A DNA stretch of 64,000 nucleotides, from assembly GCA_016795065.1 (NCBI GenBank), contig JAEUIU010000031.1, positions 1 through 64,000 on the forward strand, in the 5' to 3' direction. A program made the translations under genes and the position numbers. This stretch comes from Phycisphaerae bacterium. GTDB taxonomy: Bacteria; Planctomycetota; Phycisphaerae; Phycisphaerales; SM1A02. The notes under the pieces were generated by a model that saw only the letters and a program-made list of their open reading frames with translations, was not told where the DNA came from and did not search any database. Below, piece after piece: positions 34,849 through 41,525 of this stretch. Numbering within the stretch: the first letter of the stretch is position 1; each line of letters starts with the position of its first letter.

Positions 34849-35844
34849 TCAGTGAGCGTGGGCAGCCGCATGACCGTGGCTGTGGTCATGGTCATGCGAC
34901 TCGTCGTGGGCATGCTCCTCGTCGTGGTGGCTCATCTGGCTGATGAAGACCGCGGTGAGGAACATGAAGATGAACGCCTGGAGGAAGGCGACGAACAGTT
35001 CGAGGAAGGTGATGGCGATGGCGAACCCGCCGGCCAACAACGAGACGCCGCCGACGAGGCCGTAGTTCAGGGCCTTGTTCGTGGCTTCGGGGTTGTACGC
35101 CATTGCGCCGAAACCAAGCAGGGTGGCCATGAGCGTGTGCCCGCCGACCATGTTGGCGAAGAGACGAATGCAGAGCGCCGCCGGCTTGATGATCAGGCCG
35201 AGGAGCTCGACCACCAAGATGATTGGAACGACCAAGAGGAGGCCCTTGGGCCCAGCGACCAGCTCATGCCCGCCGCAGAGGTGTTCGAACCAGCCCTTGA
35301 GTCCAAGCTCGCGGAGCGAGTGGATCTGGATGACGACGAAGACGACCGTCGCCAAGGCGGCGTTCACCGCGATGTTCGAGGTCGGGGTACCGCCGATGAC
35401 CGCCCAGTGTTCGTTCCCGAAGAACCACCCGCCGATGAGGTGCTGGAGATCCACGATCGGGATCAGGCCGAGCAGGTTCATCGACAGAATGAAGAAAAAG
35501 AGCGAGAGGAGGAACGGCAGGTAGCGCCGCGTCTGGGCCTCGCCGAGAATCGGAACGAGCATCGAGTCACGGAGGCCGACGATGATCGTTTCGACGAGCT
35601 GGCCGAGACGGCCGCGGGCGAGATAGCGACGGTTGCCCATGCTGGCCGGGCCGACGGCGATGGCGTTGGCGGCGAGCGACAGGAAGAGGATCGCGAGGAT
35701 CGCCCCGGTGAGGAGCGTCACCAAGTGCATCGACACCCAGCCGAGACTTCCGACCTCGCTGAACTTCTTGTCGAGCACGTGCTCGATGGGGTTCGTGGAA
35801 GCCAGAAAGCTGAGGCTGCTGTTGAAAATCGTGTCCAACGACAT
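34849..35844 (-). CDS. atpB: F1Fo ATP synthase subunit a with His-rich C-terminal tail
   Basis: A 331-residue membrane subunit that forms the ion half-channels. The start ATG at 35844 has GGAGAG upstream; the frame is open to 36213, but that part is Arg/Ser-rich and non-coding-like. Several membrane helices are visible. The essential Arg is in ALCIRLFANMVGGHTLM, and helix 6 is LELFVAFLQAFIFMFLTAVF. The last 26 residues contain 11 His among Asp, Glu, Ser and Ala (SHHDEEHAHDESHDHDHSHG then HAAAHAH), a tail not found in well-studied a subunits. A 211-base gap precedes the gene. Confidence 0.95.
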   Translation of the reverse strand: MSLDTIFNSSLSFLASTNPIEHVLDKKFSEVGSLGWVSMHLVTLLTGAILAILFLSLAANAIAVGPASMGNRRYLARGRLGQLVETIIVGLRDSMLVPILGEAQTRRYLPFLLSLFFFILSMNLLGLIPIVDLQHLIGGWFFGNEHWAVIGGTPTSNIAVNAALATVVFVVIQIHSLRELGLKGWFEHLCGGHELVAGPKGLLLVVPIILVVELLGLIIKPAALCIRLFANMVGGHTLMATLLGFGAMAYNPEATNKALNYGLVGGVSLLAGGFAIAITFLELFVAFLQAFIFMFLTAVFISQMSHHDEEHAHDESHDHDHSHGHAAAHAH

Positions 35845-36055
35845 GTCCCGAGCGCTCTCCGTCGGCGACCGACGACGCAAGCGGTTCGCGAGTGAAGCGG
35901 ATCCGGCACGCTGCCGGAACGATCGATCACTCGTCCCCTCCAACGTCGGAAGCAGAGCGCGTCGAGCCGTGGTGCGGTCACGAACGGTGCCGGGAGCTAT
36001 CGCCGTGTCGGTCACACCGACGCGTGATGCGGGTCCCGATTGTCCGTGACTTCCT

Positions 36056-36556
36056 TCACGAAGTGCCGCGATCCGAATGGCCCGCAGACTGAAGGACGGC
36101 TCTCGCGATGATGACGGTTTCCGTGACGAGGCCGATGAAGAACATCGCTGCCCCGCCCAAGAGGACCGCTGCTCCCGGGAGAAGGGTCGCGGAGTATACA
36201 GAAAACAGTGCAAGCGGAGTGAAGAGGAGTCGAACCGTCGCGGAGCCCAGCCAGAAGAGCGCCCAGTCGGCCGCGGGTCGCGATTTCCAAGGCTGAATGG
36301 CCAGAAAAGCGGTGAGCACAGCGAGGCTTGCGGTCACGCCGCCGACGATCGCCCCGTTCACCTGGTCGCCGGTCCATCCATAGATCCGACCAGCACCCCA
36401 AACGAGCGCCGCGCCAAGACCGATCTCAAGCCCAGTTGCCACGAGTACCGCAGCCGTCGGCAGCGGCCGAGGCGGGTCGGCGACCCGGCCAGCAGGCTTA
36501 TCGGACGAGGTAGACCGGGGCCCGGCCGATCCCGAATGGGGCTCGGGGTCGCTCAT
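36056..36556 (-). CDS. atpI: AtpI-like ATP synthase assembly membrane protein
   Basis: A 166-residue protein with four predicted membrane helices (ATGLEIGLGAALVWGAG, GAIVGGVTASLAVLTAFLAI, WLGSATVRLLFTPLALFSVY and LGGAAMFFIGLVTETVIIA) after a Pro/Ser-rich N-terminus. Position (after atpZ, before atpB) and topology match the Fo assembly factor group that helps c-ring formation; sequence similarity to AtpI is weak by eye, so the symbol rests on context. Its ATG overlaps the atpZ stop in ATGA, implying translational coupling. Confidence 0.72.
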   Translation of the reverse strand: MSDPEPHSGSAGPRSTSSDKPAGRVADPPRPLPTAAVLVATGLEIGLGAALVWGAGRIYGWTGDQVNGAIVGGVTASLAVLTAFLAIQPWKSRPAADWALFWLGSATVRLLFTPLALFSVYSATLLPGAAVLLGGAAMFFIGLVTETVIIARAVLQSAGHSDRGTS

Positions 36557-36918
36557 GGCTCGTCACCCTTCCTCTTCTCGGCGTCCATGTCGGGCTCGCC
36601 AGGTTCGATGATCTTGAACCCCCCGGGTGGCGGCTCGACCGGACCCATCTCCCGGTTCAGAGCCGCGGCATGGCGAATGAACTGGAGCGTCCCGACGGCA
36701 AGTCCAGCTCCGAGACCGGTGATGATCCCCCACGGCTGGATCGTGAAGTACCAGTCCGCCCCCCAGCCCAAGGCCAGTCCGGCGAGGACATGGCTGGTGA
36801 ACTCACCGCCTATGCCGGCCAAGCGAAATCCGATCCGCTCGATCCGTTTGCCCTCGCGGGCTCGCTTCGCGGCGGGGTCGCCTGTCGGGATGGGGTTTCG
36901 TTCCTGCCGTGACGCCAT
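36553..36918 (-). CDS. atpZ: AtpZ-like small membrane protein of the ATP synthase operon
   Basis: A 121-residue protein with two membrane helices (FTSHVLAGLALGWGADWYF and PWGIITGLGAGLAVGTLQFI), with a Gly-rich loop between and charged ends (GEPDMDAEKRKGDEP). This architecture, with a GxxxG pair and position at the head of the atp genes, is that of AtpZ (ATPase gene 1 family), thought to work with AtpI in cation supply and assembly. The stop overlaps the next start. A glycosyltransferase gene ends 21 bases upstream on the same strand. Confidence 0.8.
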   Translation of the reverse strand: MASRQERNPIPTGDPAAKRAREGKRIERIGFRLAGIGGEFTSHVLAGLALGWGADWYFTIQPWGIITGLGAGLAVGTLQFIRHAAALNREMGPVEPPPGGFKIIEPGEPDMDAEKRKGDEP

Positions 36919-36939
36919 GGCAGCAGCGTACGCGGTTCG

Positions 36940-37974
36940 TCAGCGGGTACGGGCCGGGGTCGGCACGGTTGACGACGATTGGGCGTCTGCCGAAGCCCGG
37001 CCAATCTGAGTCGAGATGCCCCCCTCGACGGTCTCCCGAACGATGAAGGGATCGACGTTGCCGACGGTGTTCAGCGTGTCGGACAGGAGTTCAAGGATGA
37101 ACCCCGCGATGAACATGAAGAGAGCCGCCAGCGAGAAAAGGATCGCCACCAGGAATGGCGGCCGGGTCCCCATCGGGGTGTCGTAGGCGAATTTCTCGAA
37201 GAGAAGCCACGGCATGATGATGAGGTCGTAGGCAAAAAGCAGGAGCCCGACGCGGCCGAACAGGTAGAGCGGGCGGCTCTTGTAGCTGGCCTGGAACCAG
37301 AGCATCAAGATGTCAAAGAAGACGTCGAAACTGCGGCCGATTCCATAGTGGCTGGTGCCGGCGAAGCGAGGTCCCGCCTTGACGAAGATCTCCCCCGTGC
37401 GACCGCCGCGCAAATGGACGAGGGCTGGCAGCAGGCGATGCTGACCGGGCCGAAGCCGAAGGGAACGGGCGATGTCGCCACGAAGGCACTTGAAGCCTCC
37501 CATGTCGCGAATCGAACAGCCCGAGACGCGACGGAGGAGCCAGTTGGCGATCTTGCTGGGCAGAAGGCGGATGAACTTCGACTCGGGTCGCCCCTCACGG
37601 GATGCCGAGACCAGGGCGTAGCCCTTGTCCATCTCGGCCACCATCGTCGGAATGTCCTCTGGAAGGTTCTGGAGATCCGCGTCCATCACCACGACGTAGT
37701 CGCCCCGGGAGCGCTGGATCCCAGCGGCAAGGGCATTCGCCTGCCCGACGTTGCGGGAAAGGAAGACGCAGCGAAGCCGCGGGTACTGGGCGGAAAGTTC
37801 CCGGAGGATCGGCTCGGTCTGGTCGGTGGAACCGTCCGAGACGACCACGATCTCGGCGCTGCGGCCGAGGACGTCAAGCACCATGTCGACGCGGCGCACG
37901 AATTCTCGCGCGCACAACTCCTCGTTGCGCATCGGCGAAACAACACTGATCTCGACCGCGTCGGGAGCTCGCAT
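36940..37974 (-). CDS. Membrane glycosyltransferase family 2 (GtrB/DPM1-like)
   Basis: A 344-residue enzyme that probably transfers a sugar from a nucleotide donor to undecaprenyl phosphate or another lipid carrier. GT-A motifs are ISVVSPMRNEE (donor binding), VVSDGSTDQT and MDADLQNLPEDIP (DxD metal site). The acceptor end includes GGFKCLRGDIARSL, then SHYGIGRSFDVFFDIL. Two C-terminal membrane helices (YLFGRVGLLLFAYDLIIMPW and FLVAILFSLAALFMFIAGFI) anchor it. It precedes atpZ by 21 bases and may share its promoter region, though their roles differ. Divergent from nuoI. Confidence 0.9.
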   Translation of the reverse strand: MRAPDAVEISVVSPMRNEELCAREFVRRVDMVLDVLGRSAEIVVVSDGSTDQTEPILRELSAQYPRLRCVFLSRNVGQANALAAGIQRSRGDYVVVMDADLQNLPEDIPTMVAEMDKGYALVSASREGRPESKFIRLLPSKIANWLLRRVSGCSIRDMGGFKCLRGDIARSLRLRPGQHRLLPALVHLRGGRTGEIFVKAGPRFAGTSHYGIGRSFDVFFDILMLWFQASYKSRPLYLFGRVGLLLFAYDLIIMPWLLFEKFAYDTPMGTRPPFLVAILFSLAALFMFIAGFILELLSDTLNTVGNVDPFIVRETVEGGISTQIGRASADAQSSSTVPTPARTR

Positions 37975-38070
37975 GCGTGGGGAGCATCGTATCGGGAGGG
38001 CCTTGGCGAAGCGACCCTCGGCCGCGTCGACCCGAGGTTCCCGGTCCTCCCGTACACTGCCACTGCCGCC

Positions 38071-38628
38071 ATGAGCATCCCCGACAAGGACATCATCGAC
38101 GTCAGTCCGACGCGCCTCAACCGCTCGGAGAGCCTTTTCATCCCCAACATCATCAAGGGGCTAGGCACGACGCTTCGGCATTGCTTCCAGAACATCGGCC
38201 GCAACGGAAGCAACAAGGACACCCTCTGGGTGGTCCAGTATCCGGAAGAGAAGCGCGATGACCGAGACGTCGAGGACGGCGGCCAGTTCCGCCCCTACTT
38301 CCGAGGCGTCCATCGCCTGAACAAGGATGAAGACGGCCGCGTGCGATGTGTCGCCTGCTTCATGTGCGCGACCGCTTGCCCGGCGCACTGCATCCACATT
38401 GTTGCGGACGCGAGCCCCTGGCCCGATCGCGAGAAGTACCCCAAGCAGTTCGATATCGATGAGCTCCGCTGCATCTACTGCGGCATGTGCGAAGAGGCGT
38501 GCCCCTGCGACGCGATCGAGCTCACGCCGCACTACGAGGTCGCGGGCCTGTCGCGGGCTGAGCTGATCTTTGACAAGACCAAGCTTCTGCAGGTCTACGA
38601 CGAGACGGTCGGCGAAAAGCCGATGTGA
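38071..38628 (+). CDS. nuoI: NADH-quinone oxidoreductase subunit I (two 4Fe-4S clusters)
   Basis: A 185-residue iron-sulfur subunit that carries electrons through the peripheral arm of complex I. Two CxxCxxCxxxCP motifs are present: CVACFMCATACP and CIYCGMCEEACP, each ligating a 4Fe-4S cluster. FRGVHRLNKDEDGRVRC and the PTRLNRSESLFIPNIIKGL N-terminus fit NuoI. The ATG at 38071 was chosen; the frame is open far upstream through the glycosyltransferase gene on the other strand. No other complex I gene is in the window, so it is encoded apart from the rest. Confidence 0.92.
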   Translation: MSIPDKDIIDVSPTRLNRSESLFIPNIIKGLGTTLRHCFQNIGRNGSNKDTLWVVQYPEEKRDDRDVEDGGQFRPYFRGVHRLNKDEDGRVRCVACFMCATACPAHCIHIVADASPWPDREKYPKQFDIDELRCIYCGMCEEACPCDAIELTPHYEVAGLSRAELIFDKTKLLQVYDETVGEKPM

Positions 38629-38689
38629 CAACGTCGGAATCGGATCAAAGAACTTGGTGACGGGTTGTGGCGATGCGAGAATCGGCGGT

Positions 38690-39298
38690 ATGTCGCCACG
38701 CACCCCGGAAGTCGTCGCTCTTGAGGAACAGATCGCCACGCTGAAGAAGGCACTCAGCGAGGCCCATCGCAAGAGCGAGCCGCAGATCGTCGCGGACCTT
38801 CCGCTGCGCGATCGGCACGGAGCGGCGATACGTCTCAGCGACTGCTTCGCGGGGCGCGACGATCTCCTGGTCATCCACAACATGGGCCAGCGCTGCCCGT
38901 ACTGCACACTTTGGGCCGATGGCCTCATTGGGCTCTGGCCGCACCTCAACGACCGCACCGCGTTCGTTCTGGTCTCCGAGGATGAGCCCGAGGTGCTGAA
39001 CGCCTTCGCCCTCGCACGCGGCTGGCCCTTTCCCGTCGCATCAATGCAGGGCTCCGACTTCGCCAATGCCTTGGGTGTGGGCTATGAGGGCACTCATCAG
39101 AACCCAGGCGTGAGCGCGTTCCATCGCCGCTCCGACGGAACCATCGTGCGCACAGGACACGCTGAGTTCGGCCCCGGCGATGACTTCTGCGCCGTGTGGC
39201 CGATGTTCGACCTCCTTCAGAACGGCGCTGGGACATGGCAGCCGCGCTACTCGTATCGAGGGAGCTGTTGCGGCGGCGGGTGCTGCGAGCCTCGGTAA
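38690..39298 (+). CDS. DUF899-like thioredoxin-fold protein with Cys-rich tail
   Basis: A 202-residue cytoplasmic protein. Blocks typical of the DUF899/thioredoxin-like family are LLVIHNMGQRCPYCTLWADG, with a CPYC redox motif, then VLVSEDEPEVLNAFALARGW, FANALGVGYEG, and GPGDDFCAVWPMFDLL near the end. An N-terminal coiled segment (EEQIATLKKALSEAHR) precedes the fold. The C-terminus RGSCCGGGCCEPR adds four Cys in a CCxxxCC arrangement, not usual for the family as I know it and possibly metal-binding. Likely redox-related, substrate unknown. It follows nuoI after 61 bases and may be cotranscribed. Confidence 0.8.
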   Translation: MSPRTPEVVALEEQIATLKKALSEAHRKSEPQIVADLPLRDRHGAAIRLSDCFAGRDDLLVIHNMGQRCPYCTLWADGLIGLWPHLNDRTAFVLVSEDEPEVLNAFALARGWPFPVASMQGSDFANALGVGYEGTHQNPGVSAFHRRSDGTIVRTGHAEFGPGDDFCAVWPMFDLLQNGAGTWQPRYSYRGSCCGGGCCEPR

Positions 39299-39460
39299 GA
39301 GGCGGCAATCTCCCCGTCCGAAAATCGACCGAAGGCACTTGGCGGCGAGGTCGCTTCCGTTCTCGGCCCTTCGAGCGACGTGTTGCAACGGCTCGTAGAG
39401 GCATTCGCTTGGTCGGCGCTGAACGAGCCGCTAGATTTGCGATCTCCATCGAGACCACCT

Positions 39461-40222
39461 ATGCGCCCACTCAACGTCGCCATCGCCAGTTCGATCCTCC
39501 TCGCATCCGCCGCGCAGGCCGAAACCATCGTCGAACTCGTCGACGGCACGGTCTTCCCGGCGAAGCTGGGCTTCACCTATTTCATGCTGGGCAACTCGAT
39601 CCCGGACAACGTCGCGTTCACGATGAACCGCGGGATCCTCTCCCAACACACCGTCGGCGCCGGCTATGCGGGGCAAGGAACGAACTCCTGGTACAAGTCG
39701 ATCAGCGTGCCGCATGCGTCGCCATTCGTCCTGCGGGCGCGCGTGCGAGTCACCGCGAGCGAGCAGTGGAGCTTTCCGTTCGGCTGTTACGTGGCATTCG
39801 GCAGTTCCGGGTTCGCCTTGATGACCAACCTCATCTCGCCCTACGCCGGTCCGTGGGCAACCTACTCCTATTACGCGACCGCGTGGCACGACTACCGCTT
39901 CGAGGCGGCGGCCTGCGGCCAATGGGTGCTGTTCATCGACAACGAGCTCTACACCCAGGGCTCCGGCGCGGTCTCCAGCGGCGATCTGCTCTTTGCCTTC
40001 GGCGACGGAACCGGCGGCGCGAATGCCAACGCTGACTATGACTATGTGGAGCTGACCGTGAACCTCGGCATTGGCGCCGACTTCAACGGAGATGATGTTG
40101 TCAATGCCGCCGACCTGGCGATCCTCCTCGGCCAATGGGGCCTCCCGGGCGTGACCGACCTGGACTGCTCGGGGACCACCGATGCCGGTGACCTGGCGGT
40201 ACTCCTTGGCGCGTGGGGGTGA
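39461..40222 (+). CDS. Exported beta-rich protein with dockerin pair
   Basis: A 253-residue protein read from the ATG at 39461, the start of a signal peptide (MRPLNVAIASSILLASAAQA). The middle is rich in aromatic and Gly/Ser residues (GFTYFMLGNSIPDN, TYSYYATAWHDYRFEAAACG, WVLFIDNELYTQGSG) and resembles concanavalin/LamG-type lectin sandwiches, but no family is confirmed. The C-terminus has DFNGDDVVNAADLAILLGQW and DLDCSGTTDAGDLAVLLGAW. It is followed after 150 bases by a gene that carries its dockerin pair at the opposite end. Confidence 0.82.
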   Translation: MRPLNVAIASSILLASAAQAETIVELVDGTVFPAKLGFTYFMLGNSIPDNVAFTMNRGILSQHTVGAGYAGQGTNSWYKSISVPHASPFVLRARVRVTASEQWSFPFGCYVAFGSSGFALMTNLISPYAGPWATYSYYATAWHDYRFEAAACGQWVLFIDNELYTQGSGAVSSGDLLFAFGDGTGGANANADYDYVELTVNLGIGADFNGDDVVNAADLAILLGQWGLPGVTDLDCSGTTDAGDLAVLLGAWG

Positions 40223-40372
40223 CCTCGCGCTGACGCCTCGTACGGCGTTTCTTTCTGATTCTTCGAGGTTCCCTTGCGGAACCCGCCTCGGGATCTCGTG
40301 GACCCTCGCCGCAGCGCCCAGAGTGGGCCGTGACGCCTGTCATCCATCGCCGCAGCGGCCCAGGAGAGGTCC

Positions 40373-41518
40373 ATGTTGTTGTCCGCGCTCATCGTTTCCG
40401 CTTCGATCGCCGCCATGCCCGCCCCGCCACGCGAGCGCAAGCAGCCCGGTGAGGGCGGAATCGCCGGCGCCTCCTGCGTCTCCTGTGCCGCCGACCTGAA
40501 TGGCGATGGCGGTGTGAACGCCGCCGACCTGAGCATCCTGCTGGGAGCCTGGGGCGGCACGGGGTCGGCCAATCTCGACGGGTCGGGTGTCGTGAATGCC
40601 GCGGACCTGTCGATTCTCCTCGGCGCTTGGGGGCCCTGTCCTGGTGCTCCGGTGAACGATCACTGCAATCAGGCGATCGCCCTCGCTCCGGGAGTCCATC
40701 CCTTCTGCACGTTCGGCGCCGACACCGATGGCCCGCCGCTACCGGGAAGCGGCGGCTGCAACCTCCTCGGGTTCACCCAAGTCGATCATGACGTCTGGTA
40801 CTCGTTCGACGCCCCGGCGAACGGCGTCCTTCACGTCAGCACTTGCGGCACCACCTGGGACACCAAGATCGCCGTCTATGGCTCCAACATCCCCGGTCTC
40901 GCCGCCTGCCCGTCGGGCGGTATCACCTTCGCGACCTTCCTCGCCTGCTCCGACGACAACGGCGGGTGCAGCCTTGGCTCCGACCTCACCATTCCCGTCG
41001 AGGCAGGTGAGAAGTACAAGATCCGCGTCGGTGGCTTCTACGGACACAGCGGCGAAGGATCGCTGACCCTCGAGTACACCCCCGAAGGTATCGACTGCGA
41101 GAACTCGATCGACCTGGACGAGCCCTTCGACATCACCGTCACTGGCTCCAACCTCTGGACCCCCAGCGGACCCGATCCCGAGAACTGCGTCATTGGCGAC
41201 GATCACAGCGTGTGGTACCGGATCATGACGCCGTGCCATCTCCTCCGCGACTACACCGTGTCGACCTGCCACCCGGGAACCAACTTCGACACCGTGCTGA
41301 CGATCTGGCGGATCGGCGGGCACGGGGAATGTGCCCAATCGCTCATCGACTGCAACGACGACTACAACAACGCCGCATGCGACCTTCCTGGCATCGGCCG
41401 TAAGAGCCGAGTGAGCTTCCAGGCGAGCGTCGGTTGGATCTACTACGTTCAGGTTTCGGGCTACCAGGGCGCGACCGGCAATTTCGAGTTGAGCATCACC
41501 TTGGATCCGTGCTCGTAA
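40373..41518 (+). CDS. Exported protein with N-terminal dockerin pair and PPC-like domains
   Basis: A 381-residue protein with GGAGAGG just before the ATG and a short signal peptide (MLLSALIVSASIAAMPA). Directly after a linker comes a Cys-bracketed dockerin pair (CAADLNGDGGVNAADLSILL and NAADLSILLGAWGPC, about residues 39-90). The rest holds two beta-sandwich domains resembling pre-peptidase C-terminal units: HDVWYSFDAPANGVLHVSTC, then AGEKYKIRVGGFYGHSGEGS, and a second around HSVWYRIMTP and YYVQVSGYQGATGNFEL. This order reverses the usual arrangement in this window, where the dockerin is last. The function is probably structural or binding. Confidence 0.85.
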   Translation: MLLSALIVSASIAAMPAPPRERKQPGEGGIAGASCVSCAADLNGDGGVNAADLSILLGAWGGTGSANLDGSGVVNAADLSILLGAWGPCPGAPVNDHCNQAIALAPGVHPFCTFGADTDGPPLPGSGGCNLLGFTQVDHDVWYSFDAPANGVLHVSTCGTTWDTKIAVYGSNIPGLAACPSGGITFATFLACSDDNGGCSLGSDLTIPVEAGEKYKIRVGGFYGHSGEGSLTLEYTPEGIDCENSIDLDEPFDITVTGSNLWTPSGPDPENCVIGDDHSVWYRIMTPCHLLRDYTVSTCHPGTNFDTVLTIWRIGGHGECAQSLIDCNDDYNNAACDLPGIGRKSRVSFQASVGWIYYVQVSGYQGATGNFELSITLDPCS

Positions 41519-41525
41519 CGTGAGG

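Noticed and set aside
35845..36213. N-terminal extension of atpB
   Set aside because: The extra 123 codons are Arg/Ser-rich, overlap the end of atpI and lack similarity to subunit a; a GGAGAG site supports the ATG at 35844.
36979..38070. Upstream extension of the nuoI reading frame
   Set aside because: The added 364 codons are antisense to the glycosyltransferase gene and show no NuoI-like sequence; the ATG at 38071 begins the conserved protein.
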